From NCBI RefSeq assembly GCF_035784015.1, contig NZ_JALKOW010000002.1: a DNA stretch of 64,000 nt; one strand, given 5' to 3'. Positions 8,177 through 16,535 of this stretch are shown piece by piece; the stretch's first letter is position 1; every line of letters starts with the position of its first letter. A program made the translations under genes and the position numbers. The DNA is from Comamonas sp009360615. GTDB taxonomy: Bacteria > Pseudomonadota > Gammaproteobacteria > Burkholderiales > Burkholderiaceae_C. Below the pieces are notes generated by a model. That model saw nothing but the letters and a program-made list of their open reading frames with translations. It was not told where the DNA came from and ran no database searches.

Positions 8177-8880
8177 CGCAAAAAATCAAGGAAAAGAATA
8201 CGCTGGGTCGATATGGCAGAGCGATATCTGCGCTGTCGGTTCTTTTGCTTTCGGCTTGTGGCAACCAGCCTGCAGCGCCGGACTGGTCCTTGAGCGCCGA
8301 AGCTGCAGCGCAAAAAGCCACCCAGGCCTATTTGCAGGGGCAGCAGCGTGTGGAGGCGCTGCAGTGGCAGAAGGCGCGCGATGCCGTGGCCAGCACCGGC
8401 CAGCCCGCACAGGCCGCCAGGCTGGAGCTGATGCGTTGCGCGGCGCAGGTGGCCAGCCTGGACTGGAACAGTTGCCCGGCCTATGAGGCGCTGGCGCTGG
8501 ATGCGGGCCAGCAAGAGCAGGCCTATGCCCGCTATCTGCAGGCCCGTCCGCAAGCGGCTGATATCGAGCATTTGCCCGAGGCGCAGCGTGGCGTGGCGCG
8601 GCAGTTGCTCGGCAGCGGCGGCCCAGCCGAAGCCGCTGTGGCGGGGATCCGGGATCCGCTTTCGCGACTGGTCGCAGCGGGCGTGCTGCTGCGTGGCGGA
8701 GCAACTGCGCCCGGGCTGCAGCAGCAAGGCGTCGACACCGCATCGGAGCAAGGCTGGCGCAGACCCTTGATGGCCTGGTTGCTGCTGCAACTCAAGGCTG
8801 CGCAGCAGGGCGGCGATGCGGAAAAGCAGGCGCAGCTGCAGCGTCGGCTGAAGCTTCTGGAGACCTCTGCGCCCAAGTGA
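8173..8880 (+). CDS. lipoprotein of the MCE transport operon
   Basis: 235 residues. Signal peptide with a clear lipobox (LLSAC, Cys29). The mature region is Ala/Gln/Leu-rich and helical with no recognised enzymatic motif. The start at 8173 overlaps the MCE gene stop (ATGA). The position matches the auxiliary lipoprotein seen in MCE operons, but the sequence does not obviously show the usual auxiliary lipoprotein domain, so a different helical-repeat lipoprotein is possible. Likely anchored to the inner leaflet of the outer membrane. Confidence 0.75.
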   Translation: MTQKIKEKNTLGRYGRAISALSVLLLSACGNQPAAPDWSLSAEAAAQKATQAYLQGQQRVEALQWQKARDAVASTGQPAQAARLELMRCAAQVASLDWNSCPAYEALALDAGQQEQAYARYLQARPQAADIEHLPEAQRGVARQLLGSGGPAEAAVAGIRDPLSRLVAAGVLLRGGATAPGLQQQGVDTASEQGWRRPLMAWLLLQLKAAQQGGDAEKQAQLQRRLKLLETSAPK

Positions 8881-8910
8881 ACAGGCGGGCCGCCGGCTTG
8901 GAAATGAAAA

Positions 8911-8936
8911 AGCGAGGCCGGGGCCTCGCTGTGCGG
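8911..8936 (-). terminator. intrinsic terminator of the porin gene
   Basis: Inverted repeat AGCGAGGCC / GGCCTCGCT (8911-8930) with a very short loop. On the minus strand it is followed by a T-run (the complementary A-run is just left of 8911). It lies 40 bases downstream of the porin stop and also between the convergent lipoprotein and porin genes. Confidence 0.75.
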
Positions 8937-8972
8937 GGGATGGCGGGCCACAGGCCCGCCCGAACCCGGTGC

Positions 8973-10010
8973 TTAGAAGCGGTGGCGGATACCGGCGATC
9001 AGGCTGGTGCCGGTCTTGGGGCTGGCATCGCTCACGCGGTCGTACATCAGAGCGGTGTAGACGTCGGTGCGCTTGGACAGGAAGTGGTCGTAGCCCAGAG
9101 TCGCTGTGGTGCGCGTGGCGTCGGTCGCTGCCTCGTACTTGGTGCGGGCCACGGCAGCCTTGACAGTACCGGGTGTGCCGGAGACCGGAATGTCCAGACC
9201 CAGCGAGTAGGTCTTGCTCTTGCTGTCCAGATCCTTGACCTTGGCCTGGCCGTAGGTGGCGTACAGCTTCACGACATCGAAGTTGTAGCTGCCGCCGACC
9301 ATCCAGTCGCTCTTGGTGGGCATGACCGTGCCGCTGCCGGGGTTGGTGATCTGGTCGCGCTCGTAAAAGGCCGTCAGGCTCAGCGGACCGCTGGAGTACA
9401 GGGCATTCACGCCAACGTTCTTCTTGTTCTTGTTGCCAGGCGTCGATTGTTCGCCGAACTGGTAGTAGACATTGGCCGTCAGACCGCCGAAGTTAGGCGT
9501 GGTGTAGACCAGCATATTGCTCCAGCCGGTGTCGGCGGGAGTGGTGAGGCGGGCACCGCCCCAGGCAGCGGTCGGCGTGTTCGCGTGCAGCACCAGAGGG
9601 GAGATGGTGAACGAATCGCCAAAGGGATTGGTCAGAATGGTGGGCAGGAAGTTGGGTGCCTTGTCGCGGCCCAGGCCGATTCGGCCGAAGCTGCCGTTCA
9701 GACCGATGTTGGCATCGCGCGAGAAAAAGGTGTCGCCGGGGAAGCGGCCCATCTCACCGGTATCCATGCGCATGAAGGCGGTAATGTTGAAATCGACTTT
9801 CAGGCCGCTACCCAGGTCTTCCGTGCCCTTCAGGCCCCACCAGGAGGTGGTCATGCCACCGGAACCGACAACGCCCTTGCGTGCCTGGCCGGCCATCTTG
9901 ACGGAGCCGGCATACATGTCGGCCAGTCCGGTCAGTTGCACATTGCTCTGGGCATAAGCGGCTCCGGAGCATGCCAGGGCAGCTGCCATGGCGATAAAAG
10001 CGGTCTTCAT
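8973..10010 (-). CDS. Gram-negative porin (OmpC-like, betaproteobacterial type)
   Basis: 345 residues. Signal peptide ending AAYAQS (residues 17-22), then QLTGLADMYAG, the typical first strand of betaproteobacterial trimeric porins. Alternating beta-strand patterns run throughout and the protein ends in IRHRF, the C-terminal Phe recognised by the BAM complex. It forms a general diffusion channel in the outer membrane. The ATG at 10010 was preferred because a GAGGAC site precedes it and the signal peptide starts there. Single gene with its own terminator. Confidence 0.93.
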   Translation of the reverse strand: MKTAFIAMAAALACSGAAYAQSNVQLTGLADMYAGSVKMAGQARKGVVGSGGMTTSWWGLKGTEDLGSGLKVDFNITAFMRMDTGEMGRFPGDTFFSRDANIGLNGSFGRIGLGRDKAPNFLPTILTNPFGDSFTISPLVLHANTPTAAWGGARLTTPADTGWSNMLVYTTPNFGGLTANVYYQFGEQSTPGNKNKKNVGVNALYSSGPLSLTAFYERDQITNPGSGTVMPTKSDWMVGGSYNFDVVKLYATYGQAKVKDLDSKSKTYSLGLDIPVSGTPGTVKAAVARTKYEAATDATRTTATLGYDHFLSKRTDVYTALMYDRVSDASPKTGTSLIAGIRHRF

Positions 10011-10490
10011 GAGTGTCCTCTCGAGTTGGATATTGGATTTACGTTTTGAAATATAGCGGGGGTTTGTATACAGCTCGCTCTGCCGTTCCGCGGAAGCCGA
10101 TGAAATCATCTTTTCAGTGATATGACAGTGGTTTTTTTACCTCAAGGACCCCGGGAAACCACTTGTGTGTGACACCCCGCTGCGACGGAAGCTGCCATGC
10201 ACAGCCACCAAGGAGCGCCGGTGGCGGGTGAGTGAGTACTGATGGCTGGGTATTGAAGGAATAACAGTCATTCCTGATCAGCCTGATCCAGCGCAAGGCG
10301 TGGGTGCCCGCAAGGTGTCGGGGAGCCCGGGCAGATTCCAGGAAGGGTGCGGGCCGGCAAGCCCACGGGCTTGCACTTGCGGAAAGCCTGTCGGCAGGCT
10401 GCCCACGAGGGGGCTGAAGACTTTTTTGAAAAAAGTGCGCGTTTTCCCTGGGGAGGGGTTTTTTCCTCCCTATAATTCATTCCATCGACA
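10011..10490. other. 480-bp intergenic region, no gene seen
   Basis: Lies between the porin start and the first tRNA-Pro. It should hold the porin promoter (an AT-rich stretch at about 10040-10060 on the minus strand) and, near its right end, the tRNA promoter with TATAAT at 10471-10476. No convincing coding frame or structured RNA was recognised. An A/T-rich stem (10420-10436, CTTTTTTGAAAAAAG) is a local palindrome of unknown role. Confidence 0.5.
10471..10476 (+). promoter_or_regulatory. -10 element of first tRNA-Pro gene
   Basis: Perfect TATAAT ending 14 bases before the mature tRNA 5' end. No convincing -35 is present 17 bp upstream, where the DNA is a G/T/C-rich stretch. Confidence 0.5.
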
Positions 10491-10567
10491 CGGAATGTAG
10501 CGCAGCCTGGTAGCGCACTTGCATGGGGTGCAAGGGGTCGCGAGTTCGAATCCCGCCATTCCGACCA
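10491..10567 (+). tRNA. tRNA-Pro (anticodon GGG), copy 1
   Basis: 77-nt cloverleaf. Acceptor CGGAATG/CATTCCG, D arm GCGC...GCGC with GGT, anticodon stem CTTGC/GCAAG around the loop ATGGGGT (anticodon GGG), T arm GCGAG-TTCGAAT-CCCGC, encoded CCA end. The initial C at position 1 is typical of proline tRNAs. It reads CCC and CCU codons. Followed by its own terminator. Confidence 0.96.
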
Positions 10568-10572
10568 ATTTG

Positions 10573-10604
10573 AAAAGGCCTGTGATGTCATCACAGGCCT
10601 TTTT
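10573..10604 (+). terminator. terminator of tRNA-Pro copy 1
   Basis: Inverted repeat AAAAGGCCTGTGAT / ATCACAGGCCTTTT with a 3-base loop, followed by a T-run. Confidence 0.9.
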
Positions 10605-10704
10605 CAATGCGCGTGGGCAGGTGCGAAGATGCGAGGTGCTATTAAACCTGCAGCGCTGCGCGTCCGTCGTGATTAATGACCGAGCAATCGCTTCAGCAGC
10701 GAAC

Positions 10705-10736
10705 TTGTCTGAAGAGGGCAAAAAATCGGTTACAAT
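10705..10736 (+). promoter_or_regulatory. probable promoter of second tRNA-Pro gene
   Basis: TACAAT at 10731-10736 lies 13 bases before the mature 5' end. TTGTCT at 10705-10710 is a -35 candidate, though its 20-bp spacing is long. The second tRNA therefore probably has its own promoter and does not rely on read-through from the first. Confidence 0.4.
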
Positions 10737-10749
10737 AACGCCATCGACA

Positions 10750-10826
10750 CGGAATGTAGCGCAGCCTGGTAGCGCACTTGCATGGGGTGCAAGGGGTCGC
10801 GAGTTCGAATCCCGCCATTCCGACCA
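10750..10826 (+). tRNA. tRNA-Pro (anticodon GGG), copy 2
   Basis: Identical over all 77 nt to the first copy, including the encoded CCA. The identity extends 9 bases upstream (10741-10749 equals 10482-10490), making an 86-bp perfect direct repeat. Same anticodon and acceptor pairing. It has a separate terminator immediately downstream. Confidence 0.96.
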
Positions 10827-10831
10827 CATTG

Positions 10832-10865
10832 AAAAGGCCCGCGATGAAAATCACGGGCCTTTTTC
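10832..10865 (+). terminator. terminator of tRNA-Pro copy 2
   Basis: Inverted repeat AAAAGGCCCG..GAT / ATC..CGGGCCTTTT with a GAAA loop, followed by a T-run. It is similar to but not identical with the first terminator, so the duplication is old or the flanks have diverged. Confidence 0.9.
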
Positions 10866-10925
10866 TATTCCGGCCCTCCCGTCCGAAGACGGCATCGCGC
10901 ACGCGCATGTATCGCGGCTGGCGTG

Positions 10926-11366
10926 TCACCCTTCAATCTGCGGCTCGGGCCTGAGCCACAGCCAGAGCAGGACGCAAGCCATGATGCTCAGCGTCACGGC
11001 CGTGAGCCATGGCTTGTACGAAAAATACAGAATCAGCAGGCTGCTGGCGCCCATGCTCGCAGTGGCCGTCCATTTGGTACGGCGGCTGACTTTGCCACCG
11101 CTGTCCCAGTTGTGCAGCAGCGGGCCGAAAACACGGTGGGCATAGAGCCAGCAGTGCAGTCTGGGCGAACTGCGTACCGCTGCCCAGGCGGCCATCAGTA
11201 TGAATACCGTGGTGGGCATGCCGGGAACCACGGCGCCTATCAGCCCCAATACCACGCAGACCAGGGCAAAGGCAATGAGCAGGTAGCGCAGCGGCGCGGA
11301 AAGCTGCTTGGGTTCCAGGTGCGGTTCCTGGCGTGGGTTTTCGGGCGGTGGCGGCAGATCGTTCAT
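10926..11366 (-). CDS. DUF454 (YbaN-like) inner-membrane protein
   Basis: 146 residues. A Pro-rich N-terminus is followed by paired hydrophobic helices (about residues 26-58), the conserved signature GLIGAVVPGMPTTVF, then RSSPRLHCWLYAHRVFGP and a second pair of helices (about 100-135). This is the DUF454/YbaN family of small inner-membrane proteins of unknown function. The ATG at 11366 was used; a slightly longer frame would need a TTG. Convergent with the second tRNA gene. Confidence 0.8.
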   Translation of the reverse strand: MNDLPPPPENPRQEPHLEPKQLSAPLRYLLIAFALVCVVLGLIGAVVPGMPTTVFILMAAWAAVRSSPRLHCWLYAHRVFGPLLHNWDSGGKVSRRTKWTATASMGASSLLILYFSYKPWLTAVTLSIMACVLLWLWLRPEPQIEG

Positions 11367-11583
11367 GAGGCAGAAGGTGGGCTGCAAAAGCGGATGAGGC
11401 TGCAGCCGGGCACGGCTCCCATATTAGTCAGCATTGCAGTCCGTTCGGGCGTTGTGGCTGCAGATGCTGGCGGTATTTGTCACGTCCTTGTCCCGGCTTG
11501 CGTGGACCGCCATCGCATAATGGCCGCCCATGGCCTGGTGCCTGATGGACGACCAGCATGGAATTGATTCAAGGAGCAAGACA

Positions 11584-12687
11584 ATGACCCCCACCCCGAG
11601 CGCCGATATGTCCGATGTGATTGCCGAAGTCCGTGGCAAGCTGGGCATGATTACGCTCAACCGTCCCAAGGCGCTCAATGCGCTGTCTCTGGGTATGGTG
11701 CGCGATCTGCTGGGCACTTTGCGGGCCTGGCAAAAAGATGACTCGATTCTGGGCGTGGCCATTCGTGGCAGCAACAAGGAAGGCATGTTCGGGGCGTTCT
11801 GCGCGGGGGGCGACATCCGCTTCCTGCACGCGGCCGGCAGCAGCGGCAATCCTCAGCTCGAAGATTTCTTCACCGAGGAATATGCGCTCAACCATCTGAT
11901 TCACAGCTTCGGCAAGCCCTATATCGCGTTCATGGACGGCATCGTCATGGGCGGTGGCATGGGCATCAGCCAGGGCGGCTCGCTGCGCATCGTGACCGAG
12001 CGTACCAAGATGGCCATGCCCGAGACGGCGATTGGCCTGTTTCCGGATGTCGGGGGGGGCTATTTTCTCTCGCGCTGCCCCGGTGCCGTGGGTGAATGGC
12101 TGGCCTTGACCGGCGACACCATCGGTGCGGGCGATGCCCTGGCCTTTGGTCTGGCCGATGGCTGCATTCCTGCCGCGCAGCAGGCGGAGCTTTGGGAGAC
12201 CCTGGCGACCACGGATTTTGCCGATGTGGAGGCGCTCAATGCCGTCGTTCGCTCCCGCTTTGTGAGCGCCGAGCCCAAGACAGCCGTACACCGTATTGAA
12301 ATCGACACCTGCTTCTCTCAGCCCACGGTGTCGGCCATTGTCAAGGCCTTGCAGGCCGGCAGCGACTGGGCCCAGGCCGAGGCGGCCACGCTGCGCAAGC
12401 GTTCGCCCCTGATGCTGCATGTGGTGCTGGAGCAGATCCGCCGCGCACGCCAGATGAGCCTGGCCGAGGACCTGCGCATGGAGCGCGATATGGTGCGTCA
12501 CTGCTTTTATCTGCGCCCGGGGCGTAGCGAGACCGTGGAGGGCATCCGCGCTCTGGCGGTGGACAAGGACCACAGCCCGCGCTGGAGTCCCGCCAGCCTC
12601 GAAGAGGTGAGCGATGCCGAGTGGCAAGCGTTCTTTGACAGCCCCTGGCCTACGCATTCCCATCCGCTGGCAGCGCTCAAGGACTGA
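11584..12687 (+). CDS. enoyl-CoA hydratase/isomerase family, 3-hydroxyisobutyryl-CoA hydrolase-like
   Basis: 367 residues, the size of HIBCH-type crotonases, longer than the ~260 of plain enoyl-CoA hydratases. Crotonase signatures include ITLNRPKALNALS near residue 22, AFCAGGDIRFL around 69-79 (CoA oxyanion hole), and GIVMGGGMGIS plus MPETAIGLFPDVGGGYFLSR around 119-165, which is characteristic of HIBCH. Likely role is thioester hydrolysis in valine catabolism or a related acyl-CoA step. An AGGAG site 8 bases upstream fixes the start. Monocistronic, with a terminator behind it. Enoyl-CoA hydratase activity is the alternative. Confidence 0.85.
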   Translation: MTPTPSADMSDVIAEVRGKLGMITLNRPKALNALSLGMVRDLLGTLRAWQKDDSILGVAIRGSNKEGMFGAFCAGGDIRFLHAAGSSGNPQLEDFFTEEYALNHLIHSFGKPYIAFMDGIVMGGGMGISQGGSLRIVTERTKMAMPETAIGLFPDVGGGYFLSRCPGAVGEWLALTGDTIGAGDALAFGLADGCIPAAQQAELWETLATTDFADVEALNAVVRSRFVSAEPKTAVHRIEIDTCFSQPTVSAIVKALQAGSDWAQAEAATLRKRSPLMLHVVLEQIRRARQMSLAEDLRMERDMVRHCFYLRPGRSETVEGIRALAVDKDHSPRWSPASLEEVSDAEWQAFFDSPWPTHSHPLAALKD

Positions 12688-12702
12688 TTGAAGTCCTCAT
12701 CC

Positions 12703-12744
12703 AGAAAGCCCGGCAGGCTGGTGGCCTGTCGGGCTTTCTTTTTG
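12703..12744 (+). terminator. intrinsic terminator
   Basis: 16-bp stem (AGAAAGCCCGGCAGGC / GCCTGTCGGGCTTTCT, one G-U pair) with a 5-base loop, followed by T residues, just after the crotonase gene. Confidence 0.9.
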
Positions 12745-12795
12745 ATCGCCATCAGCGCTTTGAAAGTAGGTGACTGAGGGGATTCGGGTATTCAT

Positions 12796-13914
12796 TCAGG
12801 ATGACGGCTTCGGATGTCTGTCAGAGCCTGAGTCTGAAAGACGCGCAAGCGCCTGCGCCAGCAGCGCTATCGAGCGGGGGGCACATCCCTCGGCATCGTT
12901 GCTGATGGTCACGAAAGCGGGTTGGCCGGCACCGGTGATGCCGGCAATCGTGCGGGCCAGCCGCTCCCGGGTATGCAGATCCTCGCTGCGGATCTCGTTG
13001 AACGGCTGGTGCTTTTTCTGGGCATCGGCATAGCCATAGGCACCGAAGAGCCGATTCAGATTCCAGCGGCAGACCAGCGGGCCGGGCCATAGCGCACGCA
13101 GCATGTCCAATTGCGCCTCGATGGGCGGCATCTTGCCATGCAAGCCCAGACAGAAGGTTGCGCCATGGGTCTTGAGTGTGCGGGTCAGCTCCGAAGTCAG
13201 CAGCTCGGGGTCTCTGACCTCGACGGCAACGACGACCGTCGGATGTGTGTGCAGCGCCTGTTCTACGGCGCCCAGCAGCCGGCCCAGCTTGTCCATCAGC
13301 AGGCCGGGATGGCTGAGCAGGCTCCAGGGCAGGGGGCTGAGCTGAAAGACCAGCACGCCCAGCTTGCCGCCCAGGCCTTCGAGGGTGGGCTGCACAAAAT
13401 GCTCTATGGCCAGGCCAGGGTCGAGAAACGCCGGGTTGCTCTCGCGCGGCTTGCCTTCCTCGCTGCGCACCTGGGCGTCGGTGATTCCGGCCGGGCATTT
13501 GACGACAAAGCGGAAGTCGTCATCGACCTGGGCGGCAAAGGCGGCGTACTGACTGGCCGTCAGCGGTCGCCAGAAAGTGCGGTCGATGCAGACAGTGCGC
13601 AGCAGCGGGTGCTGGTGATAGGCCGTGAGGCCTTTTTTGGCCAGCACGCTGCTGTCATAGGCTCCGTCCCAGACCAAGCCCTCCCAGCCCGGATAGGACC
13701 AGGTCGAGACGCCCATGCGCAGCAGGGAAGGCAGTTGTGCGGCCAACTCCTGGTACTGCGCAGCTGCCGGGGCCAGGGCAATCGCGCCGCGTCCTGTTCT
13801 GCGTTCACCGGGGTCATCGGCCTGCGGCGTTTCTTCAGGCAGTGCGTTGCCAGCGCGTTTCTCGCAAGGAGGCAGCGCATCGGCAAAGAAATCGTCCTGG
13901 AAAGTATCGGGCAT
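12796..13914 (-). CDS. DUF72 family protein
   Basis: 372 residues. A TIM-barrel-like DUF72 domain begins around residue 65 with RMGVSTWSYPGWEG, followed by YHQHPLLRTVCIDRTFW, FVVKCPAGIT, LGVLVFQLSPL, and near the end VCRWNLN and FVTISNDAEG. The first 60 residues are a low-complexity, probably disordered N-terminal extension. The family has no firmly known function, although a link to nucleic-acid metabolism has been proposed for some members. Stands alone between oppositely oriented genes. Confidence 0.85.
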   Translation of the reverse strand: MPDTFQDDFFADALPPCEKRAGNALPEETPQADDPGERRTGRGAIALAPAAAQYQELAAQLPSLLRMGVSTWSYPGWEGLVWDGAYDSSVLAKKGLTAYHQHPLLRTVCIDRTFWRPLTASQYAAFAAQVDDDFRFVVKCPAGITDAQVRSEEGKPRESNPAFLDPGLAIEHFVQPTLEGLGGKLGVLVFQLSPLPWSLLSHPGLLMDKLGRLLGAVEQALHTHPTVVVAVEVRDPELLTSELTRTLKTHGATFCLGLHGKMPPIEAQLDMLRALWPGPLVCRWNLNRLFGAYGYADAQKKHQPFNEIRSEDLHTRERLARTIAGITGAGQPAFVTISNDAEGCAPRSIALLAQALARLSDSGSDRHPKPSS

Positions 13915-14092
13915 GTCCTGATAATTCTAAAGAAATATGCTTTCGATGCTTGCTCATCAAGGGAAAGCAGCTATGGAAAGCATAGTTTTTAAGGTTTGCT
14001 TGCACTTATGCCGGATATCCAGGGCAGTCTGGCGGCATGCCTATGGCAAACTCGTTGGCTTCCTGTGTTGAACGCCGTGGGGCGAATATCGA

Positions 14093-16474
14093 ATGCAAAA
14101 AATCATTGGTCAGATTGCTCAAGAACTGAATGTCAAGCCGCAGCAGGTGAGCGCGGCGGTGGAGTTGCTCGATGGTGGCGCCACGGTTCCGTTTGTGGCT
14201 CGCTACCGCAAGGAGGCCACGGGGGGTCTGGACGATACGCAGTTGCGCACGCTGGACGAACGCCTGGGCTATCTGCGCGAGCTGGAAGACCGCCGCGAGA
14301 CGGTGCTCAAGGCCATTGACGAGCAGGGCAAGCTGACCGATGCGCTGCGCCTGGCGATTGCCAGCGCGCCGACCAAGCAGGAGCTGGAGGACATCTACCT
14401 GCCTTTCAAGCAAAAGCGCCGTACCAAGGGCCAGATTGCCAGGGAATTCGGCATCGAGCCGCTGGCCGACAAGCTGTTTGCCGACCCCACGCTGGATCCG
14501 CACAAGGAAGCCGAGGCTTTCTGCAAGCCCGCGACAACGCTGGACGATGGCAAGCCCGGCCCCGATTTCAGCACCACCTTTGCCGTGCTGGACGGCGTGC
14601 GCGACATTTTGTCCGAGCGTTGGGCCGAAGACCCGGCACTGGTGCAGAAGCTGCGCGAATGGCTGTGGGATGAAGGCCTGCTCAAGTCCAGGAAGGTCGA
14701 GAGCAAGAATGAAAACGATCCCGAGGTCGCCAAGTTTCGCGACTATTTCGAGTATGACGAGCCGATTGGCCGCGTACCGTCGCACCGGGCGCTGGCCGTG
14801 TTCCGCGGGCGTGCACTGGAGGTGCTCGAAGCCAAACTGGTGCAACCGGTCGAGCCTGAACCGGGTCAGCCCAGTCTCGCCGAGGGCAAGATTGCGCTGC
14901 ACCTGGGCTGGAGCCATGCCAAGCGCGCTGCGGACGACCTGATCCGAAAATGCGTCGCCTGGACATGGCGCGTGAAATTGAGCCTGTCCACCGAGCGCGA
15001 CCTGTTCGGCCGCCTGCGCGAAGATGCCGAGAAGGTCGCCATCAAGGTGTTTGGCGACAATCTGCGCGACCTTCTGCTGGCCGCGCCTGCGGGCCAGCGT
15101 GCCGTGATCGGCCTGGACCCCGGCATTCGCACCGGCGTGAAGGTTGCCGTGGTGGACAGTACCGGCAAGCTGGTGGACACGACCACCATCTATCCGCACG
15201 AGCCGCGCCGCGACTGGGACGGCTCGCTCGCCGTGCTGGCCAAGCTGGTGGAAAAGCACAACATCAACTTGATCGCCATCGGCAATGGCACGGCCAGCCG
15301 CGAAACCGACAAGCTGGCTGCGGACCTGATCAAGATCGCGTCCAAGGCCGACAAGAAGATCGACAAGGTGGTGGTGAGCGAGGCCGGTGCCTCGGTCTAT
15401 TCGGCCAGTGAGTTTGCGGCACAGGAAATGCCGGATATCGACGTGAGCCTGCGTGGTGCGGCTTCGATTGCCCGTCGCCTGCAGGATCCTCTGGCTGAAC
15501 TGGTCAAGATCGACCCCAAGAGCATCGGCGTGGGCCAGTATCAGCACGATGTGAACCAGAGCGAGCTGGCCCGTCAGCTGGATGCCGTGGTCGAGGATTG
15601 CGTGAACTCCGTGGGGGTGGACCTCAATACCGCGTCGGCCCCTCTGCTGACGCGTGTTTCGGGCCTGTCGGGTTCGGTGGCCAAGTCGGTTGTGCGCTGG
15701 CGCGATGCCAATGGCTCGTTCAAGAACCGCAAGCAGTTGATGGAGGTGGCCGGTCTGGGGGCCAAGACTTTCGAGCAGGCCGCAGGCTTTCTGCGTATTC
15801 GCGGCGGCGACAACCCGCTGGATGTCACCGGCGTGCACCCCGAAACCTATCCGGTGGTCGAGCAGATCATCCTGGCCACGGGCAAGCCCGTGGAGCAGAT
15901 CATGGGACGTGGTGAAGTGCTCAGGTCTTTGAAACCGGAGCAGTTTGCCAATGACAAATTCGGCGCGGTGACCGTCAAGGACATCCTGGCCGAACTGGAA
16001 AAGCCCGGCCGTGATCCTCGTCCGGACTTTGTGGTCGCCCGCTTCAATGACGGCGTGGAGGACATCAAGGACCTGAAGGAAGGCATGACGCTGGAAGGCA
16101 CGGTCAGCAATGTGGCCCAGTTCGGCGCCTTTGTGGATCTGGGCGTGCATCAGGACGGATTGGTGCATGTGAGTCAGATGAGTCACAAGTTCATCGAGGA
16201 TGCGCGCGAAGTGGTCAAGACCGGACAGATCGTCAAGGTCAAGGTGCTGGAGGTCGATGTGGACCGCAAGCGCATCAGCCTGACCATGAAGCTCGATGCG
16301 GCTCCTGCACGCCGCGATGGTCCCCGGGACAACCGCTTTGAAGGTGCAGGCCGCGGCAACAGCTATGGCGGCGGCAATCGCGGTGGCTATGCGCAACCCC
16401 AGCGTGGCAACCAGCCCACACAGCAAAATGCAATGGCATCAGCTTTTGCGAAGTTGCAGGGACTGAAGAAATAA
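14093..16474 (+). CDS. tex: Tex transcription accessory protein (S1 RNA-binding)
   Basis: 793 residues, full length for the family. Order: N-terminal helical domain with the signature VELLDGGATVPFVARYRKEATGGLDD (split around residues 23-46), a YqgF/RNase H-like domain (VIGLDPGIRTGVKVAVVD at about 339-356), helix-hairpin-helix motifs (NTASAPLLTRVSGL around 512), an S1 domain at about 662-735 (GTVSNVAQFGAFVDLG), and a Gly/Arg/Gln-rich tail. Cytoplasmic nucleic-acid-binding factor. Followed by a terminator. Confidence 0.96.
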   Translation: MQKIIGQIAQELNVKPQQVSAAVELLDGGATVPFVARYRKEATGGLDDTQLRTLDERLGYLRELEDRRETVLKAIDEQGKLTDALRLAIASAPTKQELEDIYLPFKQKRRTKGQIAREFGIEPLADKLFADPTLDPHKEAEAFCKPATTLDDGKPGPDFSTTFAVLDGVRDILSERWAEDPALVQKLREWLWDEGLLKSRKVESKNENDPEVAKFRDYFEYDEPIGRVPSHRALAVFRGRALEVLEAKLVQPVEPEPGQPSLAEGKIALHLGWSHAKRAADDLIRKCVAWTWRVKLSLSTERDLFGRLREDAEKVAIKVFGDNLRDLLLAAPAGQRAVIGLDPGIRTGVKVAVVDSTGKLVDTTTIYPHEPRRDWDGSLAVLAKLVEKHNINLIAIGNGTASRETDKLAADLIKIASKADKKIDKVVVSEAGASVYSASEFAAQEMPDIDVSLRGAASIARRLQDPLAELVKIDPKSIGVGQYQHDVNQSELARQLDAVVEDCVNSVGVDLNTASAPLLTRVSGLSGSVAKSVVRWRDANGSFKNRKQLMEVAGLGAKTFEQAAGFLRIRGGDNPLDVTGVHPETYPVVEQIILATGKPVEQIMGRGEVLRSLKPEQFANDKFGAVTVKDILAELEKPGRDPRPDFVVARFNDGVEDIKDLKEGMTLEGTVSNVAQFGAFVDLGVHQDGLVHVSQMSHKFIEDAREVVKTGQIVKVKVLEVDVDRKRISLTMKLDAAPARRDGPRDNRFEGAGRGNSYGGGNRGGYAQPQRGNQPTQQNAMASAFAKLQGLKK

Positions 16475-16483
16475 TCTCCCACC

Positions 16484-16522
16484 AGGCCGCCATCGAATCC
16501 AGATTACAGGCGGCCTTTTTGG
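16484..16522 (+). terminator. intrinsic terminator after tex
   Basis: Inverted repeat AGGCCGCC (16484-16491) / GGCGGCCT (16509-16516) followed by a T-run. Confidence 0.85.
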
Positions 16523-16535
16523 TGGGAGCAGAACA

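Noticed and set aside
10491..10826. Tandem tRNA-Pro genes as attachment-site repeats of an integrated element
   Set aside because: Only about 180 bp lie between the copies, no integrase is nearby, and both copies are complete with their own terminators, so simple gene duplication explains them.
14006..16426. About 800-codon open frame opposite tex
   Set aside because: The plus strand encodes a complete Tex protein with all domains; the antisense product has no recognisable domain.
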